A stretch of 35,313 nt of DNA from the NCBI GenBank assembly GCA_947449945.1, contig CANFTO010000009.1, positions 1 through 35,313 on the forward strand. Reading direction: 5' to 3'. The position numbers and the translations under genes were made by a program. This stretch comes from Actinomycetota bacterium. Lineage in GTDB: Bacteria; Actinomycetota; Actinomycetes; S36-B12. This document shows, in pieces, positions 16,241 through 22,762 of this stretch (position 1 is its first letter; each line of letters starts with the position of its first letter). Under the pieces are notes generated by a model. The model saw only the letters and a program-made list of their open reading frames with translations. It was not told the origin of the DNA and did not search any database.

Positions 16241-17395
16241 TCACTGCCCTGCCAGAGTCATGAGATCTCGACGAGGGTCGTGATCCTCAGTGAGACCTGC
16301 ATACGTTTCTAGGGCCACACGTGCTTCATCGCTGAGTTTTTGTGGCACTGCAACTTCAACGGTGACAAGAACATCTCCTTGCTTGCCGTCCTTGCGCTTA
16401 ATTCCTTTGCCTTTCACCCGGAAAGTTTTCCCTGTGGTGGTGCCGGCTGGAATTTTCAGCGTGACGTTGCCATCACGCGGAGTAGGCACGGTGATCTGTG
16501 AACCCAAGGCTGCTTCGCTGAATGTGACAGGTGCAGTGAACGTGATGTTGTCACCTTTGCGAGTGAACAGCGGGTGCGCTGCCACATGGATGTTCACCAT
16601 GAGGTCACCGGCTGGGCCACCTCGCTCACCTGGTGTTCCCTTACCTGCCAAACGAATACGAGCATCGTCTTTCACCCCGGCAGGAATGCGAGCTTGAACC
16701 GTTCGCGTTTTCATCGCTCGCCCAGCACCGCGGCAGGCGGCGCAAGGGTCATCAATGATTTGGCCGCGGCCTCGACACGTCGGACAGGTTTCAGGGAAGG
16801 CAAACCCGCCTGCGTTACGTGCAACTTGACCTTGACCACCGCAACTTTGGCAAGTGTGCGGCATCGTTCCTGGCTTTGCGCCAGTTCCGCGACAGCTGTC
16901 ACAGGCTGCCTCAGTGCGTAGGTTCAACGGCACAGTGACCCCATCAAGAGCATCATCGAAACTGAGGTTCAACTCGGTTTCGAGATCTTCACCGCGACGT
17001 GGCTGTGGTGAACGTGCGCCGCCTCGACCGCGGTTGAAAATGCCGCCGAGTAGATCGCTGAAGTCACCGCCCTGCCCGCCGAAGAGGTCATCCATATTGA
17101 CGTTATACGAACCGCCACCTGGTGCACCCGCGCCATAACTGCCCGGTCCAAATCCACCTGAAGCAAACATCGTGCGAGCTTCGTCGTATTCCCGACGCTT
17201 GTCTGCATCAGACAACACGTCGTAGGCCTCAGAAACTTCCTTGAATTTCTCTTCAGCCTTTGGATTGTCTGGATTCTTATCCGGATGCAATTCACGGGCT
17301 AGCTTGCGGTACTTCTTTTTGATCTCATCAGCTGTGGCATCCTTGCTCACACCTAATGAGGCATAGAAGTCCTTTTCAAGCCAATCCTTATTCAC
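16241..17395 (-). CDS. dnaJ: Chaperone DnaJ (Hsp40)
   Basis: Co-chaperone that delivers substrates to DnaK and stimulates its ATPase. The 384-residue protein has a J domain (residues about 9-75) with the HPD tripeptide in [11 protein letters not shown], a Gly/Phe-rich linker, four CxxCxGxG zinc-binding repeats ([32 protein letters not shown]) and a C-terminal substrate-binding domain (VTIKIPAG-type [22 protein letters not shown]). The start is GTG at 17395 with AAGGAAG upstream, 13 nt after the grpE stop. It is the third gene of the heat-shock operon. Confidence 0.97.
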   Translation of the reverse strand: MNKDWLEKDFYASLGVSKDATADEIKKKYRKLARELHPDKNPDNPKAEEKFKEVSEAYDVLSDADKRREYDEARTMFASGGFGPGSYGAGAPGGGSYNVNMDDLFGGQGGDFSDLLGGIFNRGRGGARSPQPRRGEDLETELNLSFDDALDGVTVPLNLRTEAACDSCRGTGAKPGTMPHTCQSCGGQGQVARNAGGFAFPETCPTCRGRGQIIDDPCAACRGAGRAMKTRTVQARIPAGVKDDARIRLAGKGTPGERGGPAGDLMVNIHVAAHPLFTRKGDNITFTAPVTFSEAALGSQITVPTPRDGNVTLKIPAGTTTGKTFRVKGKGIKRKDGKQGDVLVTVEVAVPQKLSDEARVALETYAGLTEDHDPRRDLMTLAGQ

Positions 17396-17408
17396 AATTC
17401 TTCCTTGC

Positions 17409-17966
17409 TTAGTCCGTTCCAGCTACGGCTACCCGAGCTGGGCGAAGCACTCTTCCTGCGTATCGGTAACCAACTTGGTACACAGAAACCACGGTTGGTT
17501 CTGCAACTGCATCATTTGATTCACTCGTGAGTGCTTCATGCACTGCGGGATCAAATGGTTCATTCGCTTGGCCAAAGGTTTCTAGACCGAGCTTTGTGCA
17601 AGTTGCTTCAAGTGATTCACCAATGGTTTTGAACGCACCTTCGAGTTCACCGTGTTCACGTGCCCGATTGATGTCGTCAAGCAATGGGAGCAGTTCGTTA
17701 AGTACACCCCCGATTGCGTTTTCGCGACTTACTTCTCGGTCACGATCAACACGCTTGCGGTAGTTGGCGTACTCGGCGTGAACACGCTGTAAATCTCCAG
17801 TGAGTTCAGCGACTTTGGCTTCCACTTCATTGATTTCACCTTCGACCTCGGCGCCATCTTCAGGTACGTCAGCAGTTTCCTGCTGACGTACCTCGAAGGT
17901 GTCCGGATCGATGCGGCGTTTATCGGTTACCCGAACGCCTACTTCGTCGGTTTCATCATTGTTCAC
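17409..17966 (-). CDS. grpE: Nucleotide exchange factor GrpE
   Basis: Releases ADP from DnaK. Of 185 residues, the acidic N-terminal third is low-complexity. The long helix ([47 protein letters not shown]) and the C-terminal beta domain ([37 protein letters not shown]) are typical GrpE. It starts with GTG overlapping the dnaK stop by 4 bp (GTGA), implying translational coupling. A perfect 14-bp hairpin lies within codons about 25-35 (17862-17893) in the part encoding the variable N-terminus, so the protein tolerates it easily. Confidence 0.96.
   Translation of the reverse strand: MNNDETDEVGVRVTDKRRIDPDTFEVRQQETADVPEDGAEVEGEINEVEAKVAELTGDLQRVHAEYANYRKRVDRDREVSRENAIGGVLNELLPLLDDINRAREHGELEGAFKTIGESLEATCTKLGLETFGQANEPFDPAVHEALTSESNDAVAEPTVVSVYQVGYRYAGRVLRPARVAVAGTD
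17862..17893 (-). promoter_or_regulatory. Perfect 14-bp hairpin with GAAA loop inside grpE
   Basis: Arms AGGTACGTCAGCAG (17862-17875) and CTGCTGACGTACCT (17880-17893) are exactly complementary, with a 4-nt loop. In the grpE mRNA the loop reads GAAA, a GNRA tetraloop. It lies 74-105 nt into the coding region. No T-tract follows, so it is not a standard terminator. Candidate roles are RNA processing or stability between dnaK and grpE-dnaJ, ribosome pausing, or protein binding. Confidence 0.6.
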
Positions 17967-19789
17967 TTGGTTTCGTCCTCATCAACGATCTCAGCGTCAA
18001 CAACGTCGTCATCGTTATCAGCTTGCGCTTCACCAGCGGCTGCATCAGCAGCTGCAGTTGCTTCGTACATTGCTGCACCCAGTGCCTGGCTTGCTTGAGC
18101 AACCTTTTCGGTCGCTTCGCGCATTGCTGGCAGGTCATTGGCTTCGATTGCCTTCTTGAGTTCTTCAAGTGGGCCGTCGACATTAGCCTTTGCATCTGCT
18201 GGCACCTTGTCGGCGTTGTCTGCCAAGAACTTTTCAGTTTGGTAGACGAGTGACTCAGCGGTGTTGCGAACCTCAGCTTCTTCGCGACGAGCCTTGTCTT
18301 CATCAGCGTGTGCCTCTGCATCACGCATCATGCGATCAATGTCGTCCTTGCTCAGTGCTGAACCACCAGAGATCGTCATCGACTGTTCCTTGCTCGTTGC
18401 GCGGTCCTTAGCAGAAACGTGCACGATGCCGTTGGCGTCGATGTCGAAGGTCACTTCGATCTGAGGAATGCCGCGTGGAGCTGGTGGCAGACCTGTGAGC
18501 TCGAAGGTTCCAAGGCGCTTGTTGTAGGCAGCCATCTCACGCTCACCTTGGTACACCGAAATCAACACAGATGGTTGGTTATCTTCAGCGGTTGTGAAGG
18601 TTTCCGAGCGCTTGGTTGGGATGGTGGTGTTGCGCTCAATGAGTTTGGTCATCACGCCGCCCTTGGTTTCAATACCAAGTGACAGTGGAGTCACATCCAG
18701 GAGAAGAACATCCTTCACCTCACCCTTGAGTACACCGGCCTGAAGAGCTGCGCCGATAGCAACAACCTCGTCAGGGTTAACACCCTTATTTGGCTCCTTA
18801 CCGGTTTCAGCCTTCACCAATTCACTCACTGCTGGCATACGCGTGGAACCACCAACGAGAACAACCTGATCGATGTTCTTGATATCGATACCTGCGTCTT
18901 TCAACACTGCACGCACAGGCTTCTTTGTGCGCTCAAGAAGATCGGCAGTCATCTGCTCGAACTGTGAGCGTGACAAGGTTTCTTCCAAGTGCAATGGGCC
19001 TTCAGCGCTTGCTGTGATGTACGGCAAGTTGATGGAAGTGGACATTGAACTTGAGAGTTCGATCTTTGCCTTTTCAGCTGCTTCGCGCAGACGCTGCATC
19101 GCCATCTTGTCTTTCGACAAGTCCACGCCGTGTGCGTTCTTGAATGAAGTCACCATCCAGTCGACAACTGCGTTATCCCAGTCATCGCCACCAAGGTGGT
19201 TGTCACCACTGGTTGCCTTCACTTCAACAACACCGTCGCCAATTTCGAGAAGTGAAACGTCAAAGGTTCCGCCACCAAGGTCGAATACCAAGATGGTTTG
19301 TTCGATGTCACCTTTATCAAGACCGTATGCAAGTGCTGCCGACGTTGGCTCGTTAATGATGCGCAGAACGTTGAGACCTGCAATTTCGCCAGCTTCTTTG
19401 GTTGCTTGACGTTCAGCATCGCTGAAGTACGCAGGAACGGTGATGACTGCGTCGGTTACGTTTTCGCCGAGGTAAGCCTCTGCGTCGCGCTTCAACTTCA
19501 TCAATGTGCGAGCACTGATTTCTTGTGGGGTGTACGCCTTGCCATCAATGTCGACGGTCCAATTGGTACCCATGTGACGCTTAACCGACCGAATGGTGCG
19601 ATCAACGTTGGTCACAGCTTGGCGCTTGGCAACTTCACCAACGAGCACCTCGCCGTTCTTTGCGAAAGCCACAACGGACGGGGTGGTCCGAGCACCTTCA
19701 GCATTAGCGATGACGACGGGTTCTCCGCCTTCAAGAACTGAGACAACGGAGTTGGTCGTTCCCAGGTCGATACCTACTGCACGGGACAT
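17963..19789 (-). CDS. dnaK: Chaperone DnaK (Hsp70)
   Basis: ATP-dependent chaperone of 608 residues. The nucleotide-binding domain begins with [15 protein letters not shown] and contains [43 protein letters not shown] and [13 protein letters not shown]. The substrate domain begins at about residue 360 with [20 protein letters not shown] and ends in an Ala/Asp-rich tail closing with DEDETK. ATG 19789 is preceded by GAAGGAG about 10 nt upstream. It heads the dnaK-grpE-dnaJ-hspR-clpB operon. The 235-nt upstream region carries a HAIR-like operator, a leader hairpin and a CRP-like site. It also acts as HspR co-repressor in relatives. Confidence 0.98.
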   Translation of the reverse strand: MSRAVGIDLGTTNSVVSVLEGGEPVVIANAEGARTTPSVVAFAKNGEVLVGEVAKRQAVTNVDRTIRSVKRHMGTNWTVDIDGKAYTPQEISARTLMKLKRDAEAYLGENVTDAVITVPAYFSDAERQATKEAGEIAGLNVLRIINEPTSAALAYGLDKGDIEQTILVFDLGGGTFDVSLLEIGDGVVEVKATSGDNHLGGDDWDNAVVDWMVTSFKNAHGVDLSKDKMAMQRLREAAEKAKIELSSSMSTSINLPYITASAEGPLHLEETLSRSQFEQMTADLLERTKKPVRAVLKDAGIDIKNIDQVVLVGGSTRMPAVSELVKAETGKEPNKGVNPDEVVAIGAALQAGVLKGEVKDVLLLDVTPLSLGIETKGGVMTKLIERNTTIPTKRSETFTTAEDNQPSVLISVYQGEREMAAYNKRLGTFELTGLPPAPRGIPQIEVTFDIDANGIVHVSAKDRATSKEQSMTISGGSALSKDDIDRMMRDAEAHADEDKARREEAEVRNTAESLVYQTEKFLADNADKVPADAKANVDGPLEELKKAIEANDLPAMREATEKVAQASQALGAAMYEATAAADAAAGEAQADNDDDVVDAEIVDEDETK

Positions 19790-19814
19790 AGCGGTCGTAC
19801 TCCTTCATAGTTAC

Positions 19815-19831
19815 CTGGCCGGGATGGCCAG
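19815..19831 (-). promoter_or_regulatory. Hairpin in the dnaK 5' leader
   Basis: Arms CTGGCC (19815-19820) and GGCCAG (19826-19831) with a 5-nt loop lie a short distance upstream of the dnaK Shine-Dalgarno. It could stabilise the message. It does not itself cover the ribosome site, so an RNA-thermometer role is not supported. Confidence 0.4.
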
Positions 19832-19887
19832 AAGTTCGATAGTTCAAGTCTCCTCACCCCAAGGCCCTGTTGCAAGTCCTGCATCAG

Positions 19888-19916
19888 ATCCTTTGAGTCG
19901 GGTGGACTCATATCAA
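19888..19916 (-). promoter_or_regulatory. Putative dnaK promoter
   Basis: On the minus strand TTGATA (19916-19911; 5/6 to -35) is 17 bp from AAGGAT (19893-19888; 3/6 to -10), giving a start near 19881 and a leader of about 92 nt. The HAIR-like operator occupies the spacer, the expected geometry for HspR repression. Confidence 0.5.
19892..19912. promoter_or_regulatory. HAIR-like HspR operator
   Basis: TTTGAGT, 7 bp, ACTCATA against the HspR consensus CTTGAGT-N7-ACTCAAG: six of seven positions match on the left and five of seven on the right, with exact N7 spacing. It overlaps the proposed dnaK promoter, and hspR is in the same operon, supporting autoregulation. Confidence 0.75.
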
Positions 19917-19965
19917 TACAACTCAGGAGCAGCAGGTTTCATTCCCGGTATCTTCAGGTGATTTT

Positions 19966-19981
19966 TGTGATCTGGGTCACA
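19966..19981. promoter_or_regulatory. CRP/GlxR-type binding site
   Basis: TGTGA-N6-TCACA, a perfect match to the CRP/GlxR core palindrome, between the dcd terminator and the dnaK promoter. Its centre is about 92 bp upstream of the proposed dnaK start. Binding by a cAMP-dependent CRP-family protein is inferred from motif only. Confidence 0.5.
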
Positions 19982-19990
19982 TAAAACAAA

Positions 19991-20010
19991 AGCCGCCCCG
20001 GAGGGCGGCT
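19991..20010 (-). terminator. Rho-independent terminator of dcd
   Basis: An 8-bp stem (AGCCGCCC / GGGCGGCT) with a 4-nt loop is followed on the minus strand by TTTTGTTTTAT. It begins 15 nt past the dcd stop and insulates the dnaK operon from dcd. Confidence 0.85.
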
Positions 20011-20024
20011 GATGCGGAGTGGAT

Positions 20025-20600
20025 CTAGATCGAGGTGCGATGGAAATTCGCAAATGACCGGCTAGGGGTTGGTCCGCGCTGGCCTTGATAGCGCGAGCCG
20101 TACTTTTCTGAGCCGTATGGGTGTTCGGCTGGGCTGGACAACCGGAAGAGGCACAACTGGCCGATCTTCATGCCCGGGTACAACAGGATCGGAAGGTTTG
20201 CCACGTTTGCGAGCTCAAGGGTGACGTGACCAGAAAAGCCTGGATCAATGAATCCAGCCGTTGAGTGGGTGAGCAAACCAAGGCGCCCGAGGGAGGACTT
20301 TCCCTCAAGACGGCCGGCCAAATCATCAGGAAGTGACACCACTTCGTACGTTGAACCGAGCACAAATTCACCTGGATGCAGCACAAACGGTTCATCGCCT
20401 TCTGGCTCAATCAGGCGCGTCAGCTCTGGTTGCTCGGTGCTTGGATCAATAAAGGGGTACTTGTGGTTCTCGAATACACGAAACCAACGGTCTAGGCGCA
20501 CATCGATACTCGACGGTTGAATCATCGCCTCGTCATAAGGCTCAACAGCAACTCGACCCGAAGCGATCTCGGCCTTGAAATCTCCATCTGAAAGCAGCAC
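20025..20600 (-). CDS. dcd: dCTP deaminase (probably bifunctional, dUMP-forming)
   Basis: Deaminates dCTP on the route to dUMP/dTTP. The 191-residue sequence is close along its length to the mycobacterial enzyme, which performs both deamination and dUTP hydrolysis: [45 protein letters not shown], the nucleotide-binding [47 protein letters not shown] and the C-terminal [17 protein letters not shown]. Bifunctionality is inferred from that similarity. The start is GTG at 20600 without a clear Shine-Dalgarno; TAGATA about 10 nt upstream could be a -10 for a nearly leaderless transcript. A strong terminator follows. Confidence 0.95.
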   Translation of the reverse strand: MLLSDGDFKAEIASGRVAVEPYDEAMIQPSSIDVRLDRWFRVFENHKYPFIDPSTEQPELTRLIEPEGDEPFVLHPGEFVLGSTYEVVSLPDDLAGRLEGKSSLGRLGLLTHSTAGFIDPGFSGHVTLELANVANLPILLYPGMKIGQLCLFRLSSPAEHPYGSEKYGSRYQGQRGPTPSRSFANFHRTSI

Positions 20601-20619
20601 GGGACGAGGCTATCTAACC

Positions 20620-20645
20620 CCGGGCTTGATTGCACAGACGCCCGG
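20620..20645. repeat. Inverted repeat in the dcd/secreted-protein divergent region
   Basis: Arms CCGGGC (20620-20625) and GCCCGG (20640-20645) with a 14-bp spacer lie between the divergent dcd and the small secreted-protein gene. It could be an operator or leader hairpin; no family match. Confidence 0.3.
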
Positions 20646-20682
20646 CAAAGAATCCGCCCTTCGGCTTTTCGGGGAACTTCCC

Positions 20683-21216
20683 TTGCGTGCTATTCGTCAA
20701 AAGCTCGTGAAGCGCTCTTGGGTACCACGCCTACTTATCGCACCGATGGCACTCGTTGTCATCGCAATGATTCCCACTGCGTCCCAGGCAGCGCCACAGC
20801 TGAATCCCACATCTGTCTCTTCCAGTGTTACCGATTTTCGGCAATCCATCGGCACCGTGTTGAACTCGTATTACTCCACGTATGGAAGTCGGCTCTCCCC
20901 TGCAGAGCAGTCTCAGATGAGCACACTGATGAAACAGGTTGATCAAGAACTTTCCGCACTTCAGATCAAAACTCAAACAAGCGCGAAACTTGCACAACAG
21001 CACGCAGCTAAGAGCAAGCAAAAGGACGCAGCTCGCGCAGCGGCAAAGTCGTTCGACATGGCGTACACACATGCGATGGTCAGCCTTGAGCAGGTGCAAC
21101 CAATATTGCAGCCAAAACTTTCACTCTTTGAAGCACTTCGGGCGAAATCTGATTTGGATAAGTCACTTCAAGCCTTTGAAACCTTGGGCCTTCAACTACA
21201 TGAGCTCGCCAAATAG
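20683..21216 (+). CDS. Small secreted helical protein of unknown function
   Basis: I do not recognise a family. The frame encodes a signal peptide (basic RQKLVKRSWVPR, hydrophobic LLIAPMALVVIAMI, cut predicted after PTASQA) and a mature part of about 140 residues rich in Gln, Ser, Ala and Lys. It looks entirely alpha-helical: SVTDFRQSIGTVL, AEQSQMSTLMKQVDQELSALQIKTQ, AKLAQQHAAKSKQKDAARAAAKSFDMAYTH, and a heptad-like C-terminus. There are no Cys. TTG 20683 is chosen because GGGGAA lies 6 nt upstream (177 aa). GTG 20707 is a good alternative with a more typical 28-residue signal. It is divergent from dcd and ends 0 nt from the convergent arfB. Confidence 0.65.
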   Translation: MRAIRQKLVKRSWVPRLLIAPMALVVIAMIPTASQAAPQLNPTSVSSSVTDFRQSIGTVLNSYYSTYGSRLSPAEQSQMSTLMKQVDQELSALQIKTQTSAKLAQQHAAKSKQKDAARAAAKSFDMAYTHAMVSLEQVQPILQPKLSLFEALRAKSDLDKSLQAFETLGLQLHELAK

Positions 21217-21645
21217 TTACTCGTGTTCCTTGGAACGACGTAGTCGTTTTGTTTCACCACGAGACTTCTTCGAATTGAGCCTGCGCTCCACTGATCCCTT
21301 TGTTGGTCGCGTTGCTTTGCGTGTTCGCGCGGGCGGTGCAATTGCTTCACGCAGGAGTTGAGCCAAGCGTTGCTCGGCGGCTTTTCGGTTTTGCAATTGT
21401 GACCGCTGTTCGGAAGCAGCAATGGTGACGCACCCGTCAACGAGTTTTGATCGCAAATTATTAATCGCTCGTTCGCGAAGGTAATCCGGCAAACTCGGAG
21501 AGTTAGCCACATCGAAACTGAGTTGGACTCGTGAATCTGCAGTGTTGACGCCTTGGCCCCCAGGTCCAGAAGACCGAGAAAACTTCACGACCAATTCGGC
21601 CTGCGGAATTACCACAGCGCCACGAATCACTAGGTCGTCTGCCAT
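21217..21645 (-). CDS. arfB: Ribosome-rescue peptidyl-tRNA hydrolase ArfB (YaeJ-like)
   Basis: Codon-independent release factor that frees ribosomes stalled on non-stop mRNAs. The 142-residue protein has an RF-1-type catalytic domain with the GGQ motif in FSRSSGPGGQGVNTADSRVQLSFDV (residues about 23-47). It ends with the strongly basic tail (RTRKATRPTKGSVERRLNSKKSRGETKRLRRSKEHE) that ArfB inserts into the empty mRNA channel. It lacks the codon-recognition domains of PrfA/PrfB, consistent with its length. ATG 21645 is the family-typical start; the stop is directly adjacent to that of the convergent secreted protein gene. Confidence 0.92.
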   Translation of the reverse strand: MADDLVIRGAVVIPQAELVVKFSRSSGPGGQGVNTADSRVQLSFDVANSPSLPDYLRERAINNLRSKLVDGCVTIAASEQRSQLQNRKAAEQRLAQLLREAIAPPARTRKATRPTKGSVERRLNSKKSRGETKRLRRSKEHE

Positions 21646-21705
21646 TCCATAAGCATGAAGCAGAACACTGAGAATTGAAAACCGCTAAAGTGGTTGCGCA
21701 CCTTC

Positions 21706-21776
21706 GCGGGCGTAGTTCAGTGGTAGAACACCAGCTTCCCAAGCTGGATATGCGGGTTCGATTCCCGTCGCCCGCT
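21706..21776 (+). tRNA. tRNA-Gly (anticodon CCC)
   Basis: A 71-nt cloverleaf: acceptor GCGGGCG pairs with CGCCCGC (21769-21775), discriminator T at 21776. The D arm begins GTTCAGTGGTAGAAC, the anticodon stem CCAGC/GCTGG encloses loop TTCCCAA (anticodon CCC), and the T arm is CGGGTTCGATTCCCG. The 3' CCA is not encoded. It reads the GGG codon. It lies on the plus strand between minus-strand genes and ends 4 nt before the next stop codon. Confidence 0.97.
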
Positions 21777-21780
21777 CTGA

Positions 21781-22200
21781 TCAGCCGTCGCCACACATGT
21801 CTTCGTTAATTAACAACGAACCGAGCTTGCCTGGCGTGATATTGGCACCCGACCAGTGGTATTTCGCGTACTGGTACGTGTAGGCGTTAACAACGAGTGG
21901 GTTCGATGCACTCTTGACATCGCTGCACACAGATTCGGTGATAGCCGATGATGTCGCATTGGCCGGCAACGCCATGATGCTTGGCGCGGCCTCCATAAGC
22001 CTGTTCAGCACATATGGATTCGGTTTGCCATTCGTGCAAAGAATCGGGCCGAAGGTGCCGTTGGCATAGGTCTTGACCGCCGGGCACGGATTCTTCGCCG
22101 ACGGTGCTGCGTGTGCGACTGGAGCCAGCATGGCCAACATCGCCAGTGCGGAGGATGAGGCAAAGCCCAGGCTGACGAGGACTAGATTTCGATCACGCAT
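21781..22200 (-). CDS. Small secreted four-cysteine protein of unknown function
   Basis: No family recognised. It has 139 residues: a signal peptide MRDRNLVLVSLGFASSSALA plus further hydrophobic residues, cut predicted after PVAHA, then about 108 mature residues. Four Cys (NPCPAVK, ILCTNG, SVCSDV, DMCGDG) could form two disulfides outside the cell. ATG 22200 is chosen over 22218 because AAGGGAG lies just upstream and the resulting signal peptide is canonical. The last Cys is four residues from the C-terminus. The upstream region contains two overlapping inverted repeats (22233-22294). The 3' end is only 4 nt from tRNA-Gly on the opposite strand. Confidence 0.75.
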   Translation of the reverse strand: MRDRNLVLVSLGFASSSALAMLAMLAPVAHAAPSAKNPCPAVKTYANGTFGPILCTNGKPNPYVLNRLMEAAPSIMALPANATSSAITESVCSDVKSASNPLVVNAYTYQYAKYHWSGANITPGKLGSLLINEDMCGDG

Positions 22201-22232
22201 GTTCACTCCCTTAAACAAGTGACATGAACGTA

Positions 22233-22294
22233 CCCTAAAAAATGCTAATACACCAATTTTTAGGGAAATCTCTGGATTTCTTCGGTGTTTCCCT
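22233..22294. repeat. Two overlapping inverted repeats upstream of the four-Cys protein
   Basis: Repeat A: CCCTAAAAA (22233-22241) / TTTTTAGGG (22257-22265), 9-bp arms. Repeat B: AGGGAAA (22262-22268) / TTTCCCT (22288-22294), 7-bp arms. They share 22262-22265, so only one can form at a time. Repeat A spans a weak promoter-like arrangement (TTGGTG, 18 bp, TACGTT on the minus strand), so it may be an operator. Confidence 0.45.
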
Positions 22295-22305
22295 CAGGGA
22301 ATTGG

Positions 22306-22707
22306 CTAGTCCGTGTCCCCTAAAAGTTCCGACAGATCATTGGGAACATCGGCCATACATTCGCGCAACGCCCAACTCGGGATGATTTCTAGCGCTGACT
22401 CATTGGTTGCTTGAAGCACGACAGGCGCCTTGATGCCATCCTCAAATGCCTGCCACCAGCGACCTGCGCATACCGCCCAACGATCACCAGGCTGCAATCC
22501 AGCAAACCCGAACTGCGGCATGGGCGTTGAAAGATCGTTGCCAATTGATTTTTGGTGCTCGAGAAATTCAGCCGAAACCACCGTGCACACGGTGTGCGAA
22601 CCAATGTCTTCTGGGCCTGTGTTGCAGTAACCATCACGATAAAACCCCGTGACTGGCTCGAGGCTGCACACTTCGAGTTCGTCTCCGAACACATTGCGCT
22701 GACTCAT
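22306..22707 (-). CDS. DUF2237 family protein
   Basis: Cytoplasmic protein of 133 residues with the conserved DUF2237 features NVFGDELEVCSLEPVTGFYRDGYCNTGPEDIGSHTVC, FLEHQKSIGNDLSTPMPQFGFAGLQPGDRWAVCAGRWWQAFEDG and APVVLQATNESALEII. The family is widespread and has no established biochemical function. The conserved Cys/Asp/His-rich segments suggest a metal or redox site, which is inference. The ATG at 22707 begins MSQRNVFG, matching the usual start. It follows the acyltransferase gene on the same strand with a 55-bp gap. Confidence 0.88.
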   Translation of the reverse strand: MSQRNVFGDELEVCSLEPVTGFYRDGYCNTGPEDIGSHTVCTVVSAEFLEHQKSIGNDLSTPMPQFGFAGLQPGDRWAVCAGRWWQAFEDGIKAPVVLQATNESALEIIPSWALRECMADVPNDLSELLGDTD

Positions 22708-22762
22708 GATGTGAGTCTATGAATAAAGAGGGCGTTCGCTAAGTACGACACTGCTTGCGATC

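Noticed and set aside
18873-19409. Plus-strand open frame of 178 codons opposite dnaK
   Set aside because: Antisense to highly conserved dnaK. Ser/Arg-rich composition is the usual mirror of dnaK codons.
19815-19831. RNA thermometer in the dnaK leader
   Set aside because: The hairpin does not pair with the Shine-Dalgarno or start codon, and HspR/HAIR repression already explains heat control.
21706-21780. tRNA-Gly as an integrated-element attachment site
   Set aside because: No integrase, no direct repeat of the tRNA 3' end and no phage or plasmid genes are visible nearby.
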